From the NCBI GenBank assembly GCA_963402885.1, contig OY727093.1:7637501-7701500 (forward strand): a DNA stretch of 64,000 nucleotides, written 5' to 3'. A program made the position numbers and the translations under genes. Of the stretch, positions 1 to 12,500 are shown piece by piece (position 1 is the stretch's first letter; each line of letters begins with the position of its first letter). The notes below the pieces were generated by a model, which saw nothing but the letters and a program-made list of their open reading frames with translations, had not been told where the DNA came from and did no database searches. The DNA comes from Antedon bifida (Eukaryota > Echinodermata > Crinoidea > Comatulida > Antedonidae).

Positions 1-1265
1 CAGCGCATTTGTTTATACACGATGTAGTCTCGAGCTTGTCGGTTTGTTTTCCTTCGGATGTATCACCGTTTCGCGCTATTCTTCACGATATTGAATCTAA
101 ACACACTCATCACCGCGCCACGTTTAAAGAAGTTCATTATTAAACTGTATTGTGTTTTAAGTGATCCCGTTTATTCCAATTACTCAGCGTAGCATATATT
201 AAAATGTATATTCTACCGTATAGTCTATTCTGGTCGGCCTGCTATAGGCTTTTCCCTAACGCTTTAGGCAAGTTATTATCTAAACGTTAATTTATCGGTA
301 ACTACTCGGTTTATTATAACGACTTTCTGTATAATGGGTTTAATTACAATCGTCTTAGTATACTGGAGTTAAGTTACAATGCCAGTCTTACACAATGATA
401 CCAATTTGTAAAAAAATTGAATTATGAAATTAGAGAGAGAGCAAACATATTTATTTTGCTTATAGGCCTATACATGGGGAAACACGTTTTATAAATAGTA
501 AAATGATGATTCGACCTAAATAGTTTAGCAACGTTTGAGATCATTGACCTTATTCCATACTTTTCTATATCAAATTTGTATAAAAAATATGCTAAATATT
601 CAACGCATCAGTTATTTTGTAATTAACTGATTTTTGTCAAAATTAAATTTATAATTTAAAAATGTAACATTTTGCCTCACAAATTTAAATGATGCAAAAA
701 TATCAAGGACGCAAATGTGTGTTGTGGCGCATATCATTTTATGTATTGTAATTAAAGGTATATTCTGTGTCTAGCATCAAGACGCGGACTTACGTTTAAT
801 TCCGTCTAAAACCATCCCGCCTTTTGGCTACCGCTGTACAATGAAAGAGAGCCGTAAGTGTTCCTAATACTACTGTGTCAGTCGTTGAATCCATTTATCC
901 AGCTTCCATTGAATGAAACTTATTCTTAGATTAAACGGATCTAATCAAATGCGTTTTTATAAGATAATGTACATCCTATAACTTATTTACTCAATATTGA
1001 GTCTTCAGAATCTAACAAGGAGTGACGTGCGCGAAGTTTCAACGAATATACTCTTATAGTCTGCCCACAACAATGTGCGTATGTGTATATTATATATTTA
1101 TTTATTTTCACGATCGTAAAAATAAACTGAGGCTCTGTTTCAGATACCAGTGTAAATAGGCCGATTAATCAGGATAATCAACTTATTGTTTTATTATGTT
1201 AATTACTTACTTATTTACATACAACTTGTCCTATTGGTATATAAGCACTCTAGGCGTTGTTTACT

Positions 1266-1556
1266 GTTCTGATGATGAGAAGAGTTTCTCGAAACATGTC
1301 ACATTTTAAGGCAGCCTTTTTATTAAATGCCTCGCTATAGTCATTTTAACTATTAATTATTAGTAATTAAATTCTATCATAATAATTATCATTTGTTTGA
1401 TTTGAATAAAATTGAAATCTTTTAGTTATACAGGGAGTAGAGCTAGATAGGCATGAAGTTGCCTTTTCTCTTCTTCCTTTTTATCCAATTATTTTATTAT
1501 GTTTTATATTATAATGTTATGTTTATGTATTTTTTTGGATGAATAAAGAAAGAAAT
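1266..1556 (+). mobile_element. Retroelement-like 3' end
   Basis: From CTGATGATGAGAAGAGTTTC to the end GGATGAATAAAGAAAGAAAT the layout (structured motif, T-rich stretch, AATAAA, AAAG-rich end) resembles the 3' end of a non-LTR or Penelope-like retroelement. No coding part is seen. Confidence 0.4.
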
Positions 1557-2910
1557 CATTAACTCGTAAGTTTGGTGGTATTATTCATGATTTAATAATA
1601 AGAATAATAATATTGATATTGTGTGTAACGGTCATGAATTTCTGCTCGCCCTTAGCCTAACTTTTTGGTTTCTAAAGCGAATTATTTTAAAATTGGTATT
1701 ACTGTAGTTACTGTAAGATATTAATATAATAAAGCAATCATTTATGATGGAATAGGCCCGAATATAAAAATATTATAGCATATCAATTATCAAATTTAAT
1801 ATATGAAATAAGATGGTTTGAGAATAAACTTTTGAATAACGTGTAGGTAAACGAGGGGCTTTTCTTAAGAAGTTATATTACAGTATGTAATAAACCCCCA
1901 CAGAGTAACAGTCATTGTTATCACTTTTTTCAACATCAAAAAAAAAGAATTTTAATTCAGTAGGCCTATTCTTCCAAAAGTTACAATAAAAAATATGTAA
2001 TTGATATATCATAAGTGGTCATGAATTACGGTACTAAATGAAACACAAGTACGAGTTACAAGCCTATTGAATTAGAAACGAATCAGGCAGTCACATAAAA
2101 ATGTTTACATTAGAAATCAGGCTAACTTGTGCTTCTCAAAAACCTAGGCCTAATTATATAGAAATAAATAAAACTGTTATACTGTCGCAACAAGGGGATC
2201 AAAACACCAAATAATCATACTATAAGACTGAATATAACATAGATAGGCCTAATGTAACTTATATTTATATTAGTAACTTATTTTTTATAAAAAAAGGTAA
2301 AAAATACATTTTTATTTTGGTATTTGCGTATATAAATCAGGCCAATGTCGGTCAGATGTGTTCACGTATAATTACAACATTAAAAGGGGGCCGCTAAATA
2401 CGTAACGTTTAAATATTCATAGTTGTGTGATTTGTGGAATTGAAAACGGATTATAAGCTAAAATGTTCGTCGCGTGTTCATAAAAGGGATTTTTATTTAG
2501 TGCGAATTTTACCCCTGGCGTTACATTATACAGCATACAGTTGGTTAAAATTTGCTTCGGATTCACTTTAAAAAGTACACATTTGTAAATAGTATGAAAG
2601 TGAGCGGCTTATTAGACAGGCAGTTCTTAAAACTTTTATTTACATTTAGATGCTTCGTAAATAATTCATTTAGTTACGTGTATAAATATAAGTGCAGCAG
2701 AAATGAATGAATGGAATAATTAAAAGAATGGATACACTGCGGGGTTATAATTATGGTCTCATCTAATCATTAGTCTCGTATATTATTAGTATTTTTTTTT
2801 GCACATACGAGAGATAAGTTTTTATAAATGGTAAAGGTATAACAAGTATATATATTTTACCTCAACTGGGGACTATTTTGATCAGGCATTATTTCAACTC
2901 AACACCATTC

Positions 2911-3231
2911 TCTGTGTTTCTAGTCCAAAAAATATGGAACTATTGGAACAACACGAACAATTTGGTTTGGGAGTGTTTCTGGGAATTCGATTCTGAGTTG
3001 GTTGGTTTATTTATTTCTCCATGGTTTACAAAATGACTTCAGCAGCAGCAGTGTGGAGAAATGACCTAATGTTAATTCTCTGTGTTTCTGGTCCAGAAAA
3101 ATATGGAACTATTTGAACAACACGAACAATTTGGTTTTGAGAGTTTTTCTGAGAATTCGATTCTAAGTTGGTTTATTTATTTCTTCGTAGTTTACGCAAT
3201 GACTTCAGCAGCATGATGACCTAATGTTAGC
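2911..3231. repeat. Tandem duplication of about 160 bp
   Basis: CTCTGTGTTTCTAGTCCAAA at about 2911 recurs as CTCTGTGTTTCTGGTCCAGA at about 3077, and both halves continue through GGAACAACACGAACAATTTG and GACTTCAGCAGCA to GACCTAATGTTA. Confidence 0.93.
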
Positions 3232-3807
3232 CTGATTATGAATTGTGCCATGTTTACCATAACGTGTGTACTTCAATTTGTAACGATTTACAATCATCCT
3301 TAGTACTGTTGCATTGTTAATAATTACGGCCAACACTCACCGAATAAACTGACTTAATTGGAATGAACTATTGAATTAATTATTTCTGGTTTTAAATAAG
3401 CACAGTGCAAAAAGTGCAATAATCTCTGACATCACTGATGGCATCAAAGCGTAGTTTGCGGACATATATTGGAATTTATTAAGCCTATTTTGAACATCTT
3501 AAACTTATATAATAATTACATCATATGATTCTTAAAATATCTCAATAGATAACTTTTTTCTTTTAGCACTCTTTCTGCTAATCCGAATAAAACAGTAAAG
3601 AAATGGAAAAAGTGGGTTTGGGTTAAGTTATTAAAATGTAATAATTGCGTATTGTTATTTAGAAATAAGGCTCGATAGGCTACAATTCTAAATTGTATTC
3701 GTATAAATATTGTTCAAAAATAGCATATTATTACTCATATGTGATCTGGAGTAAGTTTCAATCCAACATCCAACTAATCTTTTCTACCATTTTGACAGAT
3801 CTAACTA

Positions 3808-4156
3808 TTAAAGATGTATTGTCCCCCAAAAACATGAAAAATGAAGATTAATTAAATCAGACTTTGAATATGTTATTTTGTAGTTTTAATAAAGTTAATC
3901 ACCTCCATAGAAAAAAAAACCAAAAAAAATGTTTTCACTTATAAAATGACAAAATAAATGGTTAAATTCAACCAAAAATCCATTGGCTGGCAGCCAATTT
4001 GACCATTTTTTGCTTTAAATTACATTTTTTCAGGTAAATACATTTTTTTTTTCGATCCAATTTTTGGAGTGGATAACTATTATGTTGCATTAAAATGGAA
4101 TATTCAACAAAAATTTTTTTTTAAATTATTTTTTCAGGGGGACAATACATCTTTAA
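3808..4156. mobile_element. Terminal-inverted-repeat element (MITE-like)
   Basis: Inverted ends TTAAAGATGTATTGTCCCCC (left) and GGGGGACAATACATCTTTAA (right) are perfect over 20 bp. The interior is AT-rich with A- and T-runs and no coding capacity. Confidence 0.85.
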
Positions 4157-5715
4157 TGGAATTAATAAATCCTTATATAATAATACTATTCGCTTACATT
4201 TAACTATAATTATGTTTGTGGAAAATGAACTGTACTAATGAATGACAAAAATCCGGCATCTTCTTTTCCAACAACCATTCCCCACACCAACCCCAACACA
4301 CGAAAAATATATGAGCATGTTGTACCAAAAAGACGTGACAAATTAATTCAAACTCATCTTAATAATTTTATAGGATACATGCTTAAACTCCAGAGATTTA
4401 ACGTCTAAGATTGAGGCATTTGTGTCAAACACTGGGGGTAATAACAATAAGCACACACCATTGGGGATTCACGTTATGTCATTTTAATTGATTTTAATAA
4501 CACTGGTTTATTATTACAATTTAGCTTCAGTTCATTATTGCTATGATCAAGGTAAATTGGTCCCACGAGAGAATTAAAGAAGAAAGTATAATTTTGAGTT
4601 CATTTAACAACTGTATCAGAAGATAAATCCATCATATCTTAGTAAGCTAACCGTCAAAGCAACGTGTAAAAAATGCACATTGCATTGGCTTCTTATGGTT
4701 TATTATCTATTGTTTTCAAGGGGAATCCCCTGGTTATAGTCACTCTCATGAAGGGGTGTCCAAAAGGTTCTATTTCTTTGTTTAAACTTATGCAACCCAT
4801 GTTGGTTTATCTAGTGTACTCGGCCCTTCAGTTAAGTACAGTTTCAATGTTGAATAAAATCTTTCTTTTTTCATATAGCAAACTGGATCGTATTTCATTG
4901 TGTATTTCATAATTTATTTATTTATTCAACCATATTTCAAGAGGGTGACCCAGCCAATATATATAATATAGGCATAATTATACAAATACATTGCTTAAAA
5001 ACTGCGGATATATTGAAGAGATGGATTTCACGTTTATAAATATACTGTATTGCAAATGAGTGGAAACATCAATTTTGAAGAAAGTTTATGTTAAAACAAA
5101 CAAATGAAATGGTTATATAAATTTGTTTTGGAAACACTGACGATGATATAAGACACAAACCAACAAGATGTGACGTTACGAGAAAGAATGTTATGTTTAT
5201 GACTGAGATACGGTATATATTAAGTGAATGTTAGGAAAACGCAAATCACAGTATAGTAATAACATGGAACTCTAAAATGAGAACAACATTCAATCCAGCG
5301 AGGTGACGTTAAGAGTGTTGTTATTATGTTTCTATATATATTGCAAATTGTACAATATTGTACAGCAATAACCTAAAAGGCATATCAAATAATGTGACGA
5401 CAACTTTACAATTACAATATTTCACAACTTGTGCTAATTAATATAAAAGCAACACTATGATGGATCATGTATTTCAGTGAATAGGACATGATGTATCTTC
5501 CTAGCATTGGGTCGTAACGAAATTTAATGATCTTGCTCATAATGGACCACGCTAATGAAACCTTTGCATTCCGTTGATATTTGATATTCATTTGTGTTAT
5601 GTTACAAATTATTGGGGGCGCTTTAGGATTCTACAGCAACTGTAAGCAAAATTGTAATACAACAACATCTAGGCCTACTGTTTGAAAAGAAAAAATAAGA
5701 ATATTCTGAGAACTA

Positions 5716-5887
5716 GTGGCTGTATTCACCAATCACACTTAAGTGAGATATTTCACTTAAATATTAAGTATTTCACTTAACTCAATAAATATTTAAGTAT
5801 TTCCTTTAAATTGTATTCACTTAGATTGGAGATTTTATAATTTTAAGGGTAAGTGTTTCCCTTAGTGTGGATGATGAATACGGCCAC
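5716..5887. mobile_element. Foldback element in the Hox1 intron
   Basis: Ends GTGGCTGTATTCACCAATCA and TGATGAATACGGCCAC are inverted repeats of each other; the interior repeats TATTTCACTTAA. About 150 bp upstream of the homeobox exon. Confidence 0.75.
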
Positions 5888-6039
5888 ACAAGTACACCCG
5901 ATTCTCTGAAGTGGTATTTCTTTAGATAGAAAACAGTTTTTAAATGCTACTTGCGGGTTTCTAAGGTGAATGATCACTAATACACTGTTTAAATCTATGA
6001 ACAAATTAATAAATTATTTTATTTTTTATTATTTTGCAG

Positions 6040-6326
6040 TTAAAACACCAAGCGATTTCGGAGCAATGTCAGCAAACAATAACGGCCGAACGAACTTCAC
6101 GAATAAACAACTAACAGAACTAGAGAAAGAATTCCATTTCAACAAATATCTGACGCGTGCAAGACGAGTAGAAATAGCATCACAACTAGGACTTAATGAA
6201 ACGCAAGTGAAAATATGGTTCCAGAATCGTAGAATGAAAGAAAAGAAAAAGATGAAGGAATGTATTTCATCTATCCATATTTCTGGATCGCCTGATTTAA
6301 AAACACATCTGGTGTATACCAGTTAA
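6040..6326 (+). CDS. Hox1: Hox1 (labial-class) homeobox gene, terminal coding exon
   Basis: Encodes a sequence-specific transcription factor of paralogy group 1, which patterns anterior body regions in bilaterians. The exon opens after a polypyrimidine tract and TTTTGCAG at 6039, in phase 1, and ends with TAA at 6324-6326. A 60-residue homeodomain lies at 6075-6254: R5, F8, the [13 protein letters not shown] helix-2 block and helix 3 with W48 F49 Q50 N51 R53. The stretch [19 protein letters not shown] is typical of Hox1/labial. Only about 23 residues follow the homeodomain. The open frame extends left into the intron to a chance ATG at 5970, but the acceptor site marks the real boundary. The exon is partial: exon 1 with the hexapeptide is not in the window. 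Class assignment is firm; one-to-one orthology rests on motif recall, not alignment. Confidence 0.93.
6075..6254 (+). other. Hox1: Homeodomain (60 codons)
   Basis: Numbering from N1 puts R at 5, F at 8, L at 16, F at 20, W at 48, F at 49, Q at 50, N at 51 and R at 53, the canonical DNA-contact pattern of an Antennapedia-type domain with Gln50. After M54 K55 comes Glu at 56, where I expect Gln in most Hox1 proteins, followed by a lysine-rich end. Confidence 0.95.
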
Positions 6327-6645
6327 TACTGTGAAACCACACTTTTTTGACGTGTTGGTCATTTCTATACTATTGTTATTTTTCCGACAAGTGCGTGTGA
6401 CTTGAACTGAAACGCTAGTTTCATCCAACAGAAAAACATCGCGCTATTTCTACGTCTGATGTGCGCTTTCACCGATGAATGGCTGCTGCGCAGCTACAGC
6501 ATTTAAGAAAAAAAAGTACCGGACACTATAACGGGGGGTACGAGAACCGTGATTTTATTACAATTGCATTGTGATAAATAGATTAATAGTAGAATTAATT
6601 TTCTTATTAACACTCATGGTTATAGATATCTTTAAAATAAACATG
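6327..6645 (+). other. Probable Hox1 3' UTR start and candidate polyadenylation signal
   Basis: This is the sequence following the Hox1 stop. The first AATAAA hexamer downstream is at about 6636-6641. Use of that signal is inference; AATAAA is common by chance in DNA this AT-rich. Confidence 0.3.
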
Positions 6646-7590
6646 TTCACAAATCAAACGCTATAACCCATGCCATTAACCTACCCTCTGAACTGCAATA
6701 GATCAACCGAGTTTTACAATCATATTCAACAGTGTTTAATCAAATTGTATTAGTTATCTGAAGAAGTCATTCCAACCATTTGTCAGTGTGACATCACAAA
6801 AAAAAAATCGCAAACGTTGTTGATTATCAGCTATAGTAAATATTTGTTTACAGATGTGTCTCACAGTACGATGCCCCTTTTTTGTTTTGCCTTATTCTGT
6901 GAACACTCTTAACGGGGGAGGATATTGTGTTTTAACACTACCACCAGCCATGTTAAAGGCACACTGTTCCATGTTCCTTTAATAATAAGGGTATCAAAAC
7001 AGGAATAAACGGCAAAAATCAATTATCTACTCCGATCTAGTCAAATAAAGCGAATTAAAAAAATGTTTTTTTCTCAAATTGCCTCTTGAAACAATATTTT
7101 AATTTAATATCCCAAAGATGCACTGTTCAACAATATACTAAATAAATAATAAACTCCCGACCGACTATGAAGAAAATCAATTTTAATTGCCTGTTTGTAC
7201 ATTAGAAAGTCTATCCATATCTATTCTTTTGTTTTTTTGCAAATAACTTGTCTGTTAATTTTAACAAATTATGTTGGTTCAAATTGTTAATTGTATTATG
7301 ACAAAAATTTATTCTTGCGTCAAATTTTAATTAAAGTAAAAAAACACATTTCAAAACTCTAATATTTTTATGATGTAATTTCATTCAATTATTTTTTCTT
7401 TGGCGTATGTTTGGTATCCTTGTTTATATCACATCGAAGTATTGGGGGAAATATTTATTTATCAATATTTTATCATTATTTATCATTTTTCACAATGTTT
7501 TTGTATAATATTCTCTGTTGCAATATACATGTATACGACGTTCCGTGTCATTCCCGTATTTAATATTGAACTGGTTATTTGTTTAAAACC

Positions 7591-7968
7591 ATACCGTATT
7601 TATTCGAACAATTGTTTAAAGGGAGGGGGGGGGGGGGTGGGGGGTGTACAGTATACTCAAATGCAGTAAACACCCTCACAATATGGAAAAACAATAAATA
7701 CAAATTTAGGTTTAAAAAATGCTTTGTAATATTGTAGATCATCTGCAAGTTTTACTTACAAATAGCAATGAGAATACAGGATTGTGTCAATATGAATGTG
7801 GAGGGCATTATAGTAAACCAGTCTAGTCTAGAGGAAGGGAGTGGGTATTTATCCAAACATTCTTTGTGGGGTATTAAGGGGGAGTTTATTCGAGGGGTAG
7901 GGAGAATTTATTCGAGGATTGGGACGCGTTTATCCAAAGCGGGGCATTAATTCGAATAAATACGGTAT
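7591..7968. mobile_element. Terminal-inverted-repeat element with TTATTCGA motifs
   Basis: Inverted ends ATACCGTATTTATTCGAA / TTCGAATAAATACGGTAT. The interior has poly-G (7621-7642) and repeated TTTATTCGAG / TTTATCCAAA motifs. The motif repeats resemble dispersed elements known from other marine invertebrates; the family is not identified. Confidence 0.8.
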
Positions 7969-9259
7969 TTTTAATTTATTTATTGATTTACCTCACCTTG
8001 CTACTGTCAACAAAGATGGAAATTTAAGAAAATAAATACATTTTAAAAGAGAATAGACTTGTGTAAGCTTGGTTACTGTGTTAGAATAGATTCTGTTGTA
8101 TTGAGTTGTCTATTAATTACTATATGTATCAATGTTCCTCATTTGTCCTATAGCAGTTTGTGCGAGAATATTTATTATGATAAATATGATTATGATTGGA
8201 TAAACATAATGGTGATGATGATGATGAAATGATTATGATTGAATGACTGCCGGATGACGACAATGTTAATCGGATGATAATGGCAATGCTTACGATGACT
8301 GGAGATAATTAATAGGGTTGGTTAATAATATACCATTTTGGTAGGCATTTTAGTGATGATTGTAAAATTATAAATAAGTACAAAAATTACAAAATTCAAA
8401 ATGCTAATACCTTTTTTAATCACATAAACAGACCCCACTTATAGCAAGACTAATATATCTACAATTCTACGGATTTTATTCATCGTGATTTGCAGCGATA
8501 TATCACACCAAAACTTGATTAACTGTATATGTATTTCAATACTGTATTTTCTAAGATCAACATATTTTATTACAAAATGACTCTTTTCTAAAAAATAGAC
8601 AAATAGACGTTCGCGGTTACAAGAAAATAATTGAGTTTGACGTTTAGTTCGTTACATCGACGCATTAAATTGGGATACCGAATGCTAAATGCCACAGATA
8701 CGTTAGGAAGCAAGCCCAGCGCACGTTAACAAAATAATTAGTACAGTAATAACTCAAAAGAGACGATATTACAACTGAAATGTTCGGAGCGTGTCCACAG
8801 GCTAAACACGTGTAGACTTTGTCCTCATTTTTTGCAGTGATTGTTAACTTGCTTTCTGATACATTGCATCGAAGAATAAAATAATCACTTCTACATTTTT
8901 TGTACTAATTTTTATGGAATTATATTATTGAATTAATTAATTTATTTTTATTAAATTATTGTATGGATTGTTGTTAACGCGGTTACAGCAGTTTCTGTTG
9001 CATAATACACGACGCGTCTGTATATAGTAAATATTGAAAAAACGTGTATACCATGTTCTATTTTTTTATATATATTTTACACTTCGTTCAAGTTCTGACA
9101 ATTTAATGAATAATAATTGCATTTATTTTGGTTTTAATAACTTTTTGTATACTGTGCCTACATCATATCATCATTCATTTATTCAATAGTATATAGGGCA
9201 CTTGCCCAAGTACAATGATAGAAAATAATACATATTATAAAAACATTACAATTAAAAAT

Positions 9260-9519
9260 AAAGCTTGGTTCCCAACTAGGACGCAACGCAAATACGTAAG
9301 TCTCGACACAAATACGAATTGACTAATATAATCAATAGGAATGGATTATTCAAACTGTCGCTTGTTCCCACTAGAACGCAACGCAAGGACGTAAGCCGCA
9401 ACGCAAGCGAATTGACTAATCCAAGCGATGGATTATGCGAACCGTTCCTTGTGATTGGTAAATTCGTTTGCGTTGCGGCTTACATCCTTGCGTTGCGTTC
9501 TAGTGGGAACCAAGCTTTA
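9260..9519. mobile_element. Foldback MITE, family B, compound copy
   Basis: A complete foldback copy (about 9359-9519; arms with ACGCAACGCAAGGACGTAAG and its complement, ends CCCACTAGAACGC / GTTCTAGTGGG) is preceded by a second left half (9260-9358; AAAGCTTGGTTCCCAACTAG). The loop region contains a CCAAT / ATTGG pair. The DNA is CpG-richer than its surroundings. Confidence 0.85.
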
Positions 9520-12500
9520 GGGCCCTTTCATGTATAGCTAAATACCCGGGTAAGTTTGTAATTCAGTAATTGGCCCTTAACACCTACTTATCCGTGTAAA
9601 TACGTATGTCTGAACGTCAATTTAAGAACAGACGATGTCAGAATATTGTGATATTGTTAAAAAATGATAAACTAGGTAATATAGGCCTTCATTGAAAAAA
9701 AACGAGCCAGAGTAAATGCCATTTTCAATAATAATATACTTGTTTTCTTCTTTTATCAAAATTGCATAAAACACCTGTTTCTATTTACAACGTATTAACA
9801 TTGGAGAGCCATTGTAAGTGACATATTTTAGATATTAATGTTTATATTATAATACATTATTTTACTTTTTAGATATGCGAATTATGTTGTAATCCTCTCA
9901 TAATATAGTATAGGCCTACTATACTATATATCTTCAACGAAGTGACACCAACATACGACCAGTCAAAATGGCCGCGGTATTCAAATATTATTTAGTTATA
10001 AACATCCAATCTAAAAGCTCATTGCATAACACATAACTAATATTGTCTTATTGTTGATTGTCGATAAAGTTTGTATCATGTTCACGCACAAATCATTAAA
10101 GAAAGGAGTCATTTTGATCTGAAATGCTTAACTCAAAAATCAGAGAAAATAAAAATTTATGGTACATTTACTTGCAGTAAAGCCCATCCTTTGGAAATAT
10201 TAAGAGGACACTTGTCTGGAATGAACAAAGGGCACTATATAATGTTTTATCAATGTTTTAACCGCTTTCAGGGGACACCCATATTAATATATTGTAAAAT
10301 TCTTTCCCAATTTTGTTCCGTTTAAAAAAAATATATATCTCTATTATGGTGACATGGGTTCCGAAAGTTTCCACTTTAACATTCTTTTCAATTTGTTGTT
10401 CCATTTGTTTTTAAATATAGGCCTATCTTTCTGAACATATCGCCACAAACGGATTGTGTGAAAATCTATAAATAGAACAATAAAGAGTAGGATAATGTGC
10501 ATGCGCGTTTCCATTATTTTGCACACGTTGGAAAAGTCATTCTAAAATCTGGTTCTTTTAATAACAAATCTAGCACGTCTTGAAAATTGTAACGGAAATA
10601 TACAAAAAGAACGAAAATCGTTTATTATATAACCAAGGCAGAGAGACGGTAAATCAACAATATAATAGCAAGAAATAGGTCAATGGAAATACAGATTGAA
10701 AGACGAGATTCAGTGCGAAGACGCGCATTGATCTCACCGCGTGTAATGCCGTGCCGTTTAGACCCATTTCTTGTATCATTGATTTCGCTTTTTCTTCAGC
10801 TGTAGTTTCGAACTTTTTTTATAAAGCCGGTAATTGCGCTTCCTACGCAGAAAAATCGCTTTTTAATCGAACATTCTATTGACTGGCATAGCGATTGAGA
10901 ACCACCTGTCTGAGCAGACAGTGAGGCCGAGCCTCTTGAGTGAGAAAAAAGGCGGCGTCGATTTCGAAATAGTAGGCCTACAAAAGAGATTTTCCAAAAA
11001 TGTAAACTTTGTACTCAGTGACCCAAGTTACGGCAGGACCACAAGAAACATTTGGTTTTCATGGGAGGCAAAGAGGAACACGCATCGGCGCCAAGTCTTT
11101 CATAAATTCTTAACAAATATGTATTCAACGCAAACAGGAAAAAGAATAGGATAATATTGGCATTTAACTAACGCCTATAGCATTTGGAAATTACTGTAAC
11201 AAAATCGATAGACCACACTCCCTTACTAATCTAAGACACTGACTCACTGGTGGGCATATACTAAGTAAAACAGCATTATTCCTTTCCGTAACTTGATTTT
11301 TCAAGAGTCAAAGCTAATTCAATAAGCGGAGTATATACTGCTTGAAAAGAAAACATAGATTTTAGGAAAATGTGTTTTTTTTCGTTCGTTGTTTTGCCTG
11401 TTTAAACAACATATTTAATTTCGTTAATGAAAACGGCATCTTTCTACACCCGTGATTTACGGAGAACGTTCCTACAACAATAGCGTGAAAACAATATTCA
11501 GTAACACCTAACTTCCCCAAATTTATTTTTGTTCACTTTGTCCAATCGCACACACGACTTTGTCGAACATGCACTCATCGCCCTAAAAAAACTCCCTATC
11601 GTCATAGTAATCGCTTATTATATATCCAAAGAAACAAAACAAAAGAAACAAACCAAACAATTCAAATTACGTTTTATAAGTTACACATGAGGGAATGATT
11701 AGGCCTAGTTGAAAAGGGTAAAAAGATTACCAAAACATGAAATGCAAAAATCGTTTGTTTGTGTACTGATGTTATCTATGACGGTCTTATTAGCGTATTT
11801 TCCAAATAAATTGTATTCTTTATTTAGATTCATCAATTTGGATTAAAACTTTCGTTAGTTCAGTAATGAAGAATAAGTTACTTATTTCTCCTGGTTCAGT
11901 TAAAACAGTGGCAGAACTCTGTTTCTCGTCAAACCAGGGCAAAAGTCTTATTAACTATTATTATCAATACTTTTCAGTTGCCTTTATCAAAAGGTGTAGA
12001 CATTAAAACAACTTTGGGGGGGGGGGGGGATGACTTATCCACGCAGTTTGGGGTCGCGATAATCAACGAAACCATCTATAAATTGGTTCCAAATAAATAA
12101 CAAAGATTTCTGTTTATAAGAGCCGAGTAACGACAGAACCAAATGAAAAAAATCAAGATTTGATGTAGATCAATAGAGCAGATGAACGAGAAGAATGAGA
12201 TGTAGAATTTTTTAGATCAGATTTTATTTGGCATTCTATTGAGTACTTTTCATCAAATGTAGATACAATGCTTTTTATATATCGATTTGGTGTCATTTAT
12301 GGCATACGTTTCAACCCAAGGAAACACCTTTGTTATATTCAGAGTTATTTGTATAATAAAATCTAAATACACTCGTTTATGGTTGATATAAACTGTCTAC
12401 TCTACTTTGATATACATTGTTTTACACAATGAAATATAATGCAATAATATTAATAATCACTCTCCTTATCCTCCGCCAATTTAAGTTTGATAAATGTTTA

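Larger units (their letters stand above)
1..6039. other. Non-coding region left of the homeobox exon, probable Hox1 intron
   Basis: No open frame here resembles a protein; the longest, near 4.7-4.9 kb, is 79 codons with no motif. Hox1 genes normally have two coding exons, with the hexapeptide (a W-M core) in exon 1. No such exon is visible, so this stretch is probably intron, with exon 1 left of the window. It holds a retroelement-like segment (1.26-1.56 kb), a tandem duplication (2.9-3.2 kb), a terminal-inverted-repeat element (3.8-4.2 kb), a foldback element (5.7-5.9 kb) and several TAGGCCTA palindromes. Intron status is inference. Confidence 0.5.

Noticed and set aside
8196..8240. ATG/GAT triplet run
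   Set aside because: Short simple repeat with no further structure.
10879..11154. 91-codon plus-strand frame in a slightly GC-richer stretch
   Set aside because: No recognisable motif, no splice context, no repeat of codon pattern seen in the real exons; could be chance.
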